Shown piece by piece: positions 1 through 11,649 of a DNA stretch of 64,000 nucleotides (positions are counted from its first letter, which is position 1; the number at the start of each line of letters is the position of its first letter). Location: positions 102,220,984 to 102,284,983 of the forward strand of contig NC_073306.1 of NCBI RefSeq assembly GCF_027595985.1. Direction: 5' to 3'. The notes under the pieces are model-generated. The model saw nothing but the letters and a program-made list of their open reading frames with translations. It had not been told where the DNA came from and searched no databases. The stretch comes from Sorex araneus. Taxonomy: Eukaryota > Chordata > Mammalia > Eulipotyphla > Soricidae. A program made the position numbers and the translations under genes.

Positions 1-460
1 TTATGTTAATACTGTAATTATTTTTTATAAAAAAAAATAAAAACTCACAACACATGACTTGCTAGTATTGATTTTGGCTCTATTTGAAGAAATTTAATGA
101 CAATGGTTTTATCAAGTAGGGCTTTATAAACTTTTCCTAAAATAATTTAGCTAAATGTGATCCCAGATGAAAGTGGTTCTGAATTGTGAGTTCACCATTC
201 ACTTGAGAAATGGGGCACTGATATGATTAACAGGGTCTGAGTGTAGACAGAGTATAACATTGGTAAATACGTTCAATTCCTTCACCTTTTCCCTCATAGT
301 ATCGTCTTAACCCAAAGTAGTTTTCATCTTTCTATACACACCCTTTGACTCTATGTAGAATGAGTTGGATTAGTGCAAATGGATTAATACAAATTCTGAT
401 AAAAGACAATCATAACGAAGGCAGCAATTAGTGTTGTCTGCCACAAATGTATTGTTTAAA
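1..460. other. Unassigned intergenic sequence
   Basis: AT-rich sequence with no splice-consistent coding frame and no repeat I recognise. Confidence 0.6.
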
Positions 461-702
461 TCACTGCATCACTGTCATCCTGCTAATCAACGGTTTGCTT
501 GAGTGGTCTCCAGTAACATCTCCATTCGTCCTAGCCCTGAAATTTTAGCAGCCTCTCTTTACTCGTCCTTCCCAACGGTGCCGCATTAAAAGCTCTTGAG
601 GGTCAGGGGAATGAGACCCATCATTGTTACTGTATTTGGCATATGAATACACCACAGGGACCTTGTCAGGCTCTCTCGTGTGGGCAGGAAACTCACCTGG
701 TC
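461..702 (-). mobile_element. SINE type B, long 3' module, 5'-truncated
   Basis: Begins with the inverted tail CACTGCATCACTGTCATCC and contains TTTTAGCAGCCTCTCTTTAC and GGGAATGAGACCCATC, the extra segment that marks the long 3' module also seen at 5820-6505, 14391-15012 and 48098-48356. The tRNA-like head is missing. Confidence 0.8.
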
Positions 703-801
703 AGCTGATGAAGAGTTGAGAGATGCTTTTCAACTTGGCTTGAGGGAACAGAACAGTTCTTTATCAGTAAAGACACCAAAGTGGAGCCAGAGAGAATATG
801 G

Positions 802-968
802 TGGGGCTGGAGCGATAGCACAGCAGGTACGACGTTTGCCTTGCATGCGGCAACCCGGGTTCAATTCCCAGCATCCCATATGGTCCCCTGAGCACTGCCA
901 GAGGCAATTCCTGAGTGTAGAGCCAGGAGTAACCCCTGTGCATTGCTGGATGTGACCCAAAAAGCAAA

Positions 969-977
<9 letters not shown>
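802..977 (+). mobile_element. SINE type A, full length, with target-site duplication
   Basis: A complete copy from GGGGCTGGAGCGATAGCAC to GTGACCCAAAAAGC plus a poly(A) tail. A direct repeat AGAGAATATGGTG flanks it (791-803 and 997-1009). The tail continues into a GA microsatellite. Confidence 0.92.

Positions 978-1000
<23 letters not shown>
977..1000. repeat. (GA)n microsatellite
   Basis: About 12 GA units join the SINE poly(A) tail to the downstream target-site duplication, which itself starts AGAGA. The array seems to have grown from the duplicated target. Confidence 0.85.
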
Positions 1001-1001
<1 letters not shown>

Positions 1002-1079
1002 ATATGGTGCTTTCCTTAGTGACAATGATCAATCTTCGGTATCCAACATGAAACCATGATCACTGATGGAGACAATTTC

Positions 1080-1152
1080 TCTGGGTAGAGCCTGGAGTAA
1101 CCTTTGGGGAACTATAGGTGTGCCCACCCCCCAAAAAACAAAAAAAACAACC
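1080..1152 (+). repeat. Degraded SINE 3' end
   Basis: TAGAGCCTGGAGTAACC followed by an A-rich tail resembles the type A 3' half. The head is not recognisable. Confidence 0.5.
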
Positions 1153-1280
1153 AAAAATATTTAAATATTAGTATAAATTTGAAAACATGAACAGGGATAA
1201 AACTTATGAAAGTATGTATTTGGGGGATAGAAAAGTAACATAATGAACTGAATGCAAAGAATATGTTCATTTGAATTAAG

Positions 1281-1446
1281 AGATGGATCATGAGTAAGAC
1301 AATAGACTTAAATGCAGCTTACCCATATTTTATCCCAGGGACCACATAAGGTCCTCAGATCACCACCAGGAGTCATTCCTGAGCATGGAATCATGAGTAA
1401 GCCTTGAACATCACTGGGGGTGGCCCCAAGTCAAAAAAATAAAAAT
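1281..1446 (+). mobile_element. SINE type A, old copy
   Basis: A degraded copy showing ACCACCAGGAGTCATTCCTGAG and GGGGGTGGCCCCAAGTC before an A-rich tail. The tRNA-like head is heavily mutated. Confidence 0.7.
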
Positions 1447-1591
1447 ATATGTTCAACTAATATCTATTTGATTATGTATTTGATATTTTATAAATTAATA
1501 TGAAAAATGAAAAATAAACTATCTGGTATTAGAGGAATAATTATTTTGCTCATCATTTCATGTAGTCCTTTTAAATCAAGGAAAATATCTT

Positions 1592-3046
1592 TTTTTTAAA
1601 TGTAGGAGTGCTGCTATTTATTTGGCCATGGATTAAGCTAATTGAATTGGGCATGAACTCCACATTAGTCTTTTTTTTTTACTTGAGTTACCGTGAGATA
1701 GTTACAAAGCTTTCATGTTTGAGATTCAGCCATAAAATTATTGAACACCCATCCCCCCTCAAGTGCACCCTTTCCACCACCAATGTCCCCAGTATATCCC
1801 ACCCCCCTTCAATCCCAGTCCTCACCCTGCGTCTATGGTAGGAAATTTCCCCAATACTCTCTCTCTACTTTGGGGCATTATGTTTTCCTCGAATTTTCCC
1901 ATCACAGTTCAAACCTGCCTGCCAAGGGCAGATGCCAGATCATTTATTGTCTCTTGCTCATTTTGAACATTATGGGTGCTGTGGCTGTGCACTTCTGGAA
2001 TGCTAGATTGTGGATGGTTGGGTTCCAGAGACATTTCTGTAGGGCACTAATCCATTTTGGGATTCAATTGGGCATCTCTGGACCAGGCTATTGGTGGGCT
2101 AAGATGGTACCCAGAGGCACATTGTGGGGGTGACAGCCAGGTCATTGAGTGGGTGGAAGCCAGGGAGGGACAGTGTGGCCCTCTATTGTCACGTGGCATG
2201 GGATTTAATCCTGGAACCCGTATAACTGGGCCTTGCTTGTGGAAGCTCTTGATTACTGGAAATCTATCTGGAGTAGACAGAGAGACTGTACCTGCTCCAT
2301 CTGGAATGCCCAGTGAAATTGTCTTGGTATGGGGCCCAGATAGATCCCCGGCTCTGTGGTGTCTTCTGGGACTTGCTACTGTGACTTTGGCTTTTGATCT
2401 CTTTCAAGATTTATTTATGGGTCTCAAAGCAAGGCCAGTAATAGAATTTGCAGGGTGGCGCTAGAGTTGGTTCATGCGGGTGACTGCCAGTATTTCCACG
2501 TGTATTGGGAAGTCGGGGGAGCTAGGCCACCCCAACTCTGTGAAAGCCTGGAGGTTTCAGTCACAAAACCCTCATACCAGAAGTTTCAGCAGATTATATC
2601 TTGGTGAGGTCCGTCCTGGGACAGTGGAGTCAGGCTGGGTGTATGGCAGTGATTTTAAAAGACTGTGGAAGCAAGCAGCAGCTGAGGCCTCTGCTTAGGC
2701 ACGGACAGGCCAACCTACCACCCTCCGATTTACCCCAGTCTGCTCAGCCATGCAAGGGTCCGAGGTTAACTGTGGCTTTTAATCTCTTTCGAGATTTATT
2801 TATGGGTCTCTGAAATAAGGCCAGTAAGTAAGCTTGTATAGCTGAGCCAGAGGTGATTTGTGGACACGGTTCCCTCATACCTAACTTTTGGCAGTTTAAT
2901 TTCTTGGTAAACTTGGTCCCAAGTTGTTGGGATCGGCCAAAGGCACAGCAGCAATTTTGGAGTGTCAGAAAGTCTGAAGGCACCATCAGGCCTCTGATGC
3001 ACTCGCCCTGCAGGTACAGGTTGACCTTTTGGGGGCACCATACCCC
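1592..3046 (-). mobile_element. L1-tailed retroelement with apparent 3' transduction
   Basis: Read on the minus strand, an L1-type 3' end ends at 1681 (CGGTAACTCAAGT then A10 at 1680-1671). Next come about 74 bp of non-L1 sequence with AATAAA at 1622-1617, and a second poly(A) at 1597-1590. A near-perfect duplication CAAGG(G)AAAATATCTT flanks the whole unit (1577-1591 and 3047-3062). The L1 part matches the 3' stub at 48635-48877 (ACCGTGAG..AGTTACA and CCACCACCA blocks). Between about 2050 and 3046 the body shows no reverse transcriptase. It carries a diverged internal repeat instead: CTTTT(G/A)ATCTCTTTC at about 2390 and 2776, CCCTCATACC at 2569 and 2872. That part is unclassified. Confidence 0.72.
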
Positions 3047-3062
3047 CAAGGGAAAATATCTT

Positions 3063-4812
3063 AACCGAATAGTTAACCTTCACGACACTAAGGTAAGGGA
3101 TAAATATTCTTTACCATGAAGGAAAAACCTTGAAAACATGTTCCTAAGTAACAAGACAAAAGAAGAGTGAAGTAAAAATTCTAGGGTGCTATATTTCCAC
3201 TGGTCACTCATAGCTGGACAATTTTTAAAGCTCCTACTCCCAAATCCTATTGCACACAGTGTCTTTTGGTACATATGCTGAAACAAACTAGTAGCTAAGC
3301 AGAACCATGGGGAAAATGTTAAGTATTCATGATTCATCTTATTCTCACACAAAGTCAGCATAAAAGTATGCATGCAAAATGTTTCCAAATTGCTGACTGT
3401 ACTAACATTTTCTTTCATAAGAGATAGGTCATGCAGGATATCCAGACAAGGGGTCCTTTTAGGAAGGACATTTTATTTCACAATACAACCTCCCCAAAAA
3501 AAACAACCTACAAAAAAACCTGTAATGAATTATTTTCTGAAGCTGCTGGTTTCAGAGCATTCATATTTATGAATGCCAAAGTCACCCCCACTCAGTAATA
3601 AATTCCTTTTGGATGCAGTTCAGGCTTTCCAAGGTTACCAATGAAGGTTTTACAGAAAAAAAAAGTCATGTGATAAGAGACATTTGTGTGAAGATGAGGG
3701 ACAAAAAGGGGAGGAGAAGACCGGATGAGGTGACTGGGCATTTAATGAGCATTTGGAATTATTTTCAGGCCAAAGAAAAGCAGTGGCCATTTGAGAATAG
3801 GTTTTCATTTATGCAAATGGAGAAGTCAGAGAATGGAAGAAATATTATTTTAGTTTCACTTTTTACCTGCTGCAGAGCCCTGTCCTGACCTAAAATGCTT
3901 CCATGAAAGAGGAAGACCTAGAAGGGAAGAGACAGGAAGGAAGTCTGTCAGGGAAACTCAAGGGCTCTGTCAGAGAAGCCCAAGTACTTTTTGTCATGTT
4001 GTCTTTCATTATCCTAATTGTGCTAGAAAATGTGATGAGGGTTTCAGAGAAAGGAGAGAAAAAAGGGGATTGTTTTTCCCAGCTCCAATAAATGTAGAAA
4101 ATGAAACAATACTAAGAAAAGTATCTCATATAATTAATCCCAGTACCACAGAAATGATAGTGACCTTCTCCTTTGAACAAATGTGCGCAATAAAAACCTC
4201 ACTTTGAGGCGAGGCAGTCAAATTGCTTTAATATTCCTGCGAATGGAAGCTGTGGAGCAAATGAATTCAAGGCCAAAAAAAAATAGTAGTAATTGAATCT
4301 CATTCTGATTATGCTGATCAATGCAGTTGCCGTTTTATGGACATGGCTTTGGAGACATACCCAGGAACAGTAGGACCATGTTGTTGGTTAAAGCTAAATT
4401 TGAAAAATTTCAGACAGATAAATGAGCAAGGTGAATCCTCTCTAGATCTTTAAATTGGCATCTGCTTACTGAATAGAATCATTTCATAATGTTTTCCTGC
4501 TGAGGTTTTGAACCTTTGGATTTGAACCTCTGTACAAACTGAAAAACCATGATCTTTGCAAATATTTTTAGCACTTTGAGTGCTCATTTCCTCATTTTTT
4601 AAAAAAGATTTGGCCTCCAGGGCGGTCAGGAAGATGAGCTAACAGATACGAAAGCATTAGACCAGCATGATTATTCTAGATATGAAGCATTATTGCAGAA
4701 AAAAAATTGCTGTTCTGTACATGTCATTTTTGTCTTGATTTCAGCATTCACTCTCAACTTTTATTTCTTCACTTTTAAAGAAATAAGATCCAAATTTGGG
4801 GGGGAAGGTGGG
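3063..4812. other. Repeat-poor intergenic block
   Basis: No SINE or L1 is recognisable for about 1.7 kb. The 3600-4400 part is less AT-rich and contains an octamer-like ATGCAAAT at 3811. Short open frames here (3613-3888, 3903-4091) have no recognisable protein similarity or splice context. Confidence 0.5.
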
Positions 4813-4968
4813 TGTTGGGGTCACACCTGGCAGCTCTCAGGATTTACTCCTTGCTCTGTGGTTTTGAGCTCAGGGATAACTCCTGGCAGTGTTTAGGGGA
4901 CCAAATGGGATATTGTGACCAAACCCAGGTGGGCCATGTGCAAGATAAGCACTTTTCCCACCGTGCTG
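4813..4968 (-). mobile_element. SINE type A, old copy
   Basis: Inverted SINE motifs GGTCACACCTGGCAG, CAGGGATAACTCCTGGCAG and GGCCATGTGCAAGATAAGC are present in order. Confidence 0.8.
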
Positions 4969-5166
4969 TTTTTCTTTTTTAAGATCTCCAGCATACTTTT
5001 ATGTTCTAGAGCTCCAAGGGTACATAACTCAACATTTAAAGAGTAGGGTCTAATCTTGAACAAAATCCTTATGTGTGCATGTTAAAAAAAGTCAACATGA
5101 CACTAAGTTAATTAATATTTTGAGGTATATGAAGATAAAATAGAAGTTGTAATAGTTGGTGCTTAC

Positions 5167-5478
5167 TGTGGTGTAAAATAATACGCAACCCGGAGATTCT
5201 TCTTGCAGCGATTTATTCAGAGACCTTCTCATCATTGGAAACGGGAAAGAGGAGGAACCAGCGGGGAACCCCGAGGAACCCACTAGCTAGGCAGCTTCCC
5301 TCCTTATATACCTCTCGCTGCTTGTTTACGCCCAAGTGTCTGCAGCTGATAGGCTAGTTACACCTTGTGGGCATGACAGGACATCCTGTTTCCTTATTAG
5401 GAGTTATTTTCAAGCACGGTGCAATTAACGAGAAACAGGTGTTGTTTACGAAGCCCGGTCCTGTGGAGGCTCTCCACA
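5167..5478 (-). mobile_element. Solo LTR of a class II-like endogenous retrovirus
   Basis: On the minus strand the 312-bp unit starts TGTGGAGAGCC and ends CACCACA (TGTGG...CCACA inverted ends). It has a TATATAAGG box (about 5302-5310) and an AATAAA signal (5212-5217) spaced as in a U3-R-U5 LTR. It is GC-richer than its surroundings. No internal retroviral region adjoins it and no clear 6-bp target-site duplication is visible. The IAP/ERVK-like class assignment is by general form only. Confidence 0.72.
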
Positions 5479-5819
5479 CTATGGTTTCTTAAGGATTGTT
5501 GGACAAGTCTATTTCATACATAACATTCTTATTGAAAGAAGATATTTATTAAGTTTCAGGAGGTCAAAGGTAAGGATGCATTATCTTATATCTATTCAAG
5601 TACTTCCTGAATATTATCCCTTTTGAGGAATCAAACTTTTGATGAATGTAGCTGTCATACTCAGAGATGCAATATATGTTATAATAAGTGAGTCATGTCT
5701 TTGGCAAATAACTGAACACCAAGATTTTAGGGTAAACTTACTACATTTAGTAAGAAGGTTTTTTTTTTAAATATCATATTAAAATATTTGCTTTGCCAGT
5801 ATTATATGTATATTATATT
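5479..5819. other. Unassigned sequence
   Basis: AT-rich, nothing recognisable. Confidence 0.55.
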
Positions 5820-6505
5820 TTTGCCCGCATGCCTGGCTGTTTTCCCTGGGGCTTCCTCGGAGGGGATGGGCTCCAGTTTCCCTCCCCACCCTGAGCAGAG
5901 CTCCCAGCAGCCAAAGACCTCCGGAGCCTTGTCACAGCCATGCTCAAGGCCCCTCTCCACATGTTCGGACAAGCCTCATGCATGAAGGAACCAGCAGAGG
6001 AACCCAGGTGTGTGGGACCCAGGGCTGAGACCTCCAAGGCTGCTTGGATAGGAAACTGGGCCTCCTCCACCCAGAAATCCCATCTCTCAGTAGCTAGGTG
6101 GTCATACCCAGGGACTGTTCCTAACGCCATGTAATCCTGTCAATGGCCAGCATCCAGAGACTTAAAAGCCAGCTCCCGGAAGTGCGTGGCCGCTTTGTGG
6201 CTGCACGATATCTTATAGCCTACTTCTCCCTCTGGGAGCGCTGGCAAACTACTGGGAGTTTCCTGCCCACATGGGAGAGCCTGGGAAGGTCCCCATGGTC
6301 TATTAATATGCAAAAATCATTAACAAGCTGGGTCTCATTCCTCTGACCCTGAAAAAGCCTCTAGTACTACATCGTTGGAAAGACAAGTAGAGAGGCTTCT
6401 AAAATCTCAGGGCTTGGACGAATGGAGATGTTACTGAGACTGCTTGAGAAATTTGACAATCACTGGGATAATGATGCTGATGATGATGCTGCTGCTGATG
6501 ATATT
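5820..6505 (+). mobile_element. Composite GC-rich retroposon ending in the long type B 3' module
   Basis: The 5' unit is GC-rich (motifs CTCCCAGCAGCCAAAGACCT, CATGCATGAAGGAACCAGC, CCCAGGGCTGAGACCTCCAA). The 3' module has GAGCCTGGGAAGG, CTCATTCCTCTGACCCTG, TCTAAAATCTCAGGGCTTGG and GGAGATGTTACTG. The same two parts in the same order occur inverted at 14391-15012. The usual CAGTGA tail is replaced by GAT/GCT triplets at 6468-6502. Open frames within it are not conserved genes. Confidence 0.72.
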
Positions 6506-7865
6506 TTTGCCAATAGATGCACAGTTCTAAAACACGTATTACTAATGTGTTACAGAGCACTAGTGTACGAGTGTAAAGAGTCCTATCTAAGCAGAAGAGT
6601 CTACAGAACCAGAGATGTCTGTAGTGTGGGAGGTCTTAGTCAAAAGTCTCATAGGTAGAAAACCAAGAGTAGATTGGTAAATGCCAGTCACTGCTACCCT
6701 TGTTGCTTACTCACTAGCTGAAACACCCTGGCTAAGCTTTTTTTACTGACATCCTAATTTACAGCATGTCACATATGGGGCTTGTTTCCCCAAAAGAAGT
6801 GGTGGACATCTGCTCTGAAAAAGTGACTGACATATTCCCCAAACTAGTATTTTTTCCTTAGACATTTATGCCATATATCACTTAAACTTAATTTTACACT
6901 TGTTGAAAAGTACTTGGAAAGAGCTAATGAAAGTGATTTGTAATCTTCAATATATGTCCACATGTCTTCCTTCTCAGACTGTTTTGCTGTAATTGAGATT
7001 GTTAGAATGTGCTATTTCCAAGTGCTCTTCCTTTCAGCTCAGTGATTCTGTAAAAATAAAGCTCAATGTTCTCTCATATGTGACAAATAAGCATCTTCTG
7101 TCCTGGACATTCACTAGGAAAACACTTTAGATTAATCTGGAAGTTCATACAATGCTTTTAAGTTTTCCCCAGTCTCTTCACATGAATGATTTCTCACACT
7201 TTGAGCATAGAAATATGGCTGAGTTCTGAAAGAAATCCCTCCAGAATAACTGCACCCTTTGAAAGAAAGCAGCAGATTATATCCCATATCATTATAGCTC
7301 TTGCAATGTTTGAGGGATCCTATAGAAGCCATCCCACAGTGATCAAGAGCCTTAGACCTACAAAATGGTTTTTCTTTCCTAAAATAACTTTCATTTATTT
7401 TCAATTGACATTCTCAGATTTCTTTCATTTTTGCATCCCCTCTCATACTTCAAAGTGTTTATTGGGAGTAAAACGAGAAACTTCAGGATCTACAAACTCA
7501 CAAAGAATCAAAATAAACCCTTCACAGGCATGGCAATAGGCAGTAGAGAATTAAGTTTATGATATGTAGAGTCATTTTTTTCAAATATCATAAATATAAA
7601 TTTTCCTCAAAGTCAAGGACAATGTCTAGTTTATTTGTATATTTATCATTCCTAACTAGTATATAGTAAGCATTAAAAAATATTGACTGATAACATTGAA
7701 GAGTTTCAATTACTCACCATTAGTATATATATATATATATATACTTTTATGAACTGTTTTAAAGCTGACAATAGTTGAGAATTAAGATTGTTCATATTAA
7801 TTTAAATTAATAAAAGTTATATTATATTTATTCTTAAATATTTAACCAGAATATTATCCAACTTA
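6506..7865. other. Unassigned intergenic sequence with a (TA)n run
   Basis: No repeat family is recognised. A short (TA)n microsatellite lies at about 7724-7742. Confidence 0.55.
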
Positions 7866-7997
7866 CCTGGAAAGCTACCTGTGGTCTATTTGATATGCCA
7901 AAAACAGTAATACCAAGTCTTACAATGTAGACATTACTGATGCCCGCTCAAGCAAATCGATGAACAACGGGATAGATACAGTGCTACAGTGCTACAT
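7866..7997 (+). mobile_element. SINE type B, 5'-truncated
   Basis: The 3' body only: ATATGCCAAAAACAGTAA, TGCCCGCTCAAGCAAATCGA and a degraded CAGTGCTACAGTGC tail. Confidence 0.85.
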
Positions 7998-8490
7998 AAA
8001 CTTATCAAGATACCAAAATCTCTGTATCAGCTATCAATCTTCCCATCTAAAACTTAGTCATAAAAATTTGTCTCCAAATTATTATTGGTGAATATTATAG
8101 CAATGGGGAATTTCATGTGACTTTCCCATATTATACTTTGTATTTGCCTTAAATAGTTATATTAATCAATAAATTATGATAAATGCAATAATCAGAAATA
8201 AGCAAGAAAATTATAGAAAATAAAAAAATAAGATTCAGCATATCTGTGAATGGGGAGTGTCAGTTAAAGATGACAATCAAGTTTGAGTCAAAGTGACTGA
8301 AAGGATGTAGCTCTAATAATAAAATTTGAGATCTCAAGAAAGGAAGCTAATTTGGGAGCTAGTGTTTTATATTCCATGTACACATGCTAAATTAAATGAC
8401 TCAGAAGAACATCTATATGGGAATGTATAATAAAGATGTAGGAGAAAACTGGTATATACTTAAGGGACCATTTATAAGAATGAAATCACC

Positions 8491-8638
8491 AGAGGCCAGA
8501 AATAGAACAGCAGTAAAGGGACTTGCATTGGACACAATGAACCTGACACCACCAATGGTACCTTGAGTCCATCAGGAGTGATCCTTGAACTCACAACCAG
8601 GCATAAGCCTCAAGCATGGCTGGGTACAACTCAAAAAA
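8491..8638 (+). mobile_element. SINE type A, old copy
   Basis: Weak head (GAGGCCAGAAATAGAACAGC), then CATCAGGAGTGATCCTTGA and an A-rich end. Confidence 0.65.
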
Positions 8639-8814
8639 TTATGAATGAACCCACCAAGGGAAAGAATAGTAAATAGATGGTATTGGGATTAGGTCCCCTT
8701 TCCACATTCTTATAAAGGAGATGATAGGCACTGGATTCTAAAAGAATAATTAACATTAGTGAAAGTTCAATAGATAGTAGCAAGTGTACAAAACAGGCTA
8801 TACATGAAGAGCAT

Positions 8815-8983
8815 TTGGCTTTTGATTTCTGGGCCACACCCAGAGTTGCTTGGGATTTACCACTGAGCTCAGGGATCACACCTGACAGTGCTTTGGGGGA
8901 AACATATGGGGTGTCAGGGATTGAACCAGGATTGGCCATGTGCAAGGCAAGTGTACTGCCCACCGTTTTATCTTTCTGGACCT
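8815..8983 (-). mobile_element. SINE type A
   Basis: Inverted motifs GGGCCACACCCAG, CAGGGATCACACCTGACAG and GGCCATGTGCAAGGCAAG are present. Confidence 0.85.
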
Positions 8984-9144
8984 ATGGTTTTTATTTTATA
9001 ATAAATCATAATCAAGGAAAAGTAATATCCTCAACAGTAGTATTTTAGAAACTACGATGTGCTAGCTACAAGGGAGAGAATCCCAGAAATAAATAGATGA
9101 ATAATTAAACCTTTGCATTTTGATTACACATAATGTTGATAATG

Positions 9145-9384
9145 AATCACTGTCACTGTCATCCCGTTGCTCATTGATTTGTTCGAGTGGGCACCAGTAA
9201 CATCTCTCATTGTGAGACATTGCTAATGTTTTTGGCATATCCAATACGCATTGGTAGCTTCCCAGGCTCTGCCGTGCAGGCTCCATACTCTTGGTAGCTT
9301 ACTGGGCTCTCAGAGAGGGGCGGATGAATAGAACACGGGTCAGCCATGTGAAAGGCGAAAGCCCAACCGCTGTGCTATTGCTCC
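9145..9384 (-). mobile_element. SINE type B, full length
   Basis: Inverted tail TCACTGTCACTGTCATCCCG through GTTTTTGGCATATCCAATACG to the inverted head GCTGTGCTATTGCTCC. Confidence 0.9.
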
Positions 9385-10625
9385 TGAATATACTTTTAAA
9401 AGTTTATTCAACTAGTGAAAATCCTCAGGAAAAATTTCAAATAGGGAATGTGATAGAAACTATTGAGGAATTATTTAGATTATCTAGTGATGGCTTCTCT
9501 GAGGACTTTGCATTTAAACTGTATTCTAAACAATCCAAAGAATAGCTTTTGAAAATAGTAGGGGGAGGATGACCAGCAGGATGAAAGTTTTGGGAACAAA
9601 AAAAGCAGGATTAATTGTGGGAACAGAAATATGTCTGAGACTCTGTTAGAATACAAGATGTGACCCATGACCTCAGACAAATCGCAAACTGACAGATGGA
9701 GGCATACCAGAAGAAGTTATTTCAAATATTGTTATAAATTCTGGGCCAGAAACAAATTCAACACACTATGAATATGTACTAAATGAGGAGTCATTCAACT
9801 CTGGAAGAAGGCACATAAGATAATTAAGCTAAGCCTTCGGAAGCTTATGTAGATGAATTTGCAAAGAAGGTGATGATCTCTGCTAGGAAGTTTTGCTGGA
9901 AAGGAGAGTCTTCATTCAGAGAAGGGAAAGCATCAATAAGGTAATATTAAAAGGTTGATTAGATTAGTAAAAAGAGAAGAAACAGGATGGCTAAGCTGTA
10001 GATCAGTTTAAGGCGAGGAGGGAGACTTCTGGGACCATTTACCTGTTTACTTCTTTTGCAAATATTAGTGCAGGACAGTGATACATGATAAATTTCATAC
10101 CTCTGAATCATCTTACTTGGTATTTTCATTAGACAGGCTTCTTCAAAGGAAATCCTAGACATCAGGGATCTGGGCCTGGAGGATTTATTTGATCTCCATT
10201 TATTTGATTTATCTGAACCCCATGTCCTGGGGGTTTCACATAAGGTATAGAATAATCCTAGCTGATGGGATTGTTTTTCTTCATTTAGTAATCAGCTTTG
10301 GATAGAGAAATTGGTCCACCCATGAGAGGTAAAGAATGAGTAGATGAGTAGATAGGTAATGGAGTGACAGCAAATTTCCATCGCTGAAAAAATAAATGGT
10401 GCATGCATACACATAGCAATATGAAAAATAATGGTAAGTTTCAGGAGCAAACAGTTTGCTATGACAGCAACTGTGTGTATGTGTGTAATGGGAAATAAGT
10501 CAAAGTTAATTAGGTCTGTCTTCCAAAGGTATTAGGTGATTTTCTTCACATTTCAAATTTAATATTTCTGGAAGTTAGACATCATTAAAGTATTAATATT
10601 GATATTGATATTTATTATTATTATA
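9385..10625. other. Unassigned intergenic sequence
   Basis: No coding or repeat signature is recognised in these 1.2 kb. Confidence 0.5.
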
Positions 10626-10874
10626 AGGGCTGTAGTGATAGCACAGCGGCAGGGCATTTGCCTTGCATGCGGCCAACCCAGGTTTAATTCCTCTGCCACT
10701 CTCAGAGAGCCCGACAAACAAAAGTAGCTCACCTGCACAGCAGAGCCTGGCAAACTACCTGTGGCGTATTCGATATGTCAAAAACAGTAACAAAGAGTTT
10801 CACAATGGAGACATTATTGGTGCCCGCTTAAGCAAATTGATGAGCAATAGGATGGCAGTGATACAGTGACAGTG
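10626..10874 (+). mobile_element. SINE type B, full length
   Basis: Head GGGCTGTAGTGATAGCACAG, body ATTCGATATGTCAAAAACAG and tail GCAGTGATACAGTGACAGTG. Confidence 0.9.
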
Positions 10875-10886
10875 GTTAATATTATT

Positions 10887-11043
10887 TTGGTTTGGGAGCC
10901 ACACCAAGTAGTACTCAGGGCTTACTCCTGTGCTTGGGCATCACTTGTGAAGGTGCTCAAGATACCATATGTACTGCTGGTTATTGAAACACGGTTGGTT
11001 AAATGAAAGGCAACTGTCTTAAACCCCAGATTCTCTTTCTGGT
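10887..11043 (-). mobile_element. SINE type A, old copy
   Basis: Inverted GAGCCACACCAAGTAG, CTCAGGGCTTACTCCTG and a degraded inverted head; it lies tail to tail with the type B copy just upstream. Confidence 0.75.
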
Positions 11044-11044
11044 C

Positions 11045-11649
11045 ACAAAAGTATTATGAATAGGAGATACATTATCAGATGTGCATTTTAGAACATCTAT
11101 AAATGCTTGGTATATAATAATTGAAGCATATCATATTTTATGTGAAATTAAATCAAAAATTTTCATGACATGATCACTGACACATGAAATGAAAAACTCA
11201 AAGCAGTAGTAGAAGTGTAAAGAGTGTAATAAATGTAATAGAGTTCTTTGAGTTGTAACTGAAAGAACTTGGTGGTTACTTTGGTAATTAGAACGAAGAG
11301 CCAAAGGTTACATTTCTAGACATAAAAAGAAAATTAGAAGAGAAAAAGATCAAGAAATGGATTACATTTCAATCATATCTATATAATGTAGTACCTAGCA
11401 TAAACCTAAAGAACATGTGAAAGTCCTACACAAGTAAAACTGTAAGATTCTATATCATATCTATATCATATCTATATTATTATCTTTATCAGAACTGGGC
11501 TAATTGTTTGGGAAACTTGATCAAGGAAGCTGATGTCAATCAAATTAAAAATGAACATTTTTTCTTTAAAAATGGTTTAGTTTTGTTTCTTTTTTAAGAT
11601 TAATTTATATAGAGCTATTTAATGTAGATAATTAAATTTAAAAAAATTA
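11045..11649. other. Unassigned intergenic sequence
   Basis: AT-rich, with a few ATATCTATATCAT repeats near 11450. Nothing else is recognised. Confidence 0.5.

Noticed and set aside
680-955. Open frames across SINE copies (also 28268-28666, 28842-29088, 31320-31505, 45047-45340, 57906-58148 and similar)
   Set aside because: They share recurring peptides because they are translations of the same SINE. They are repeats, not genes.
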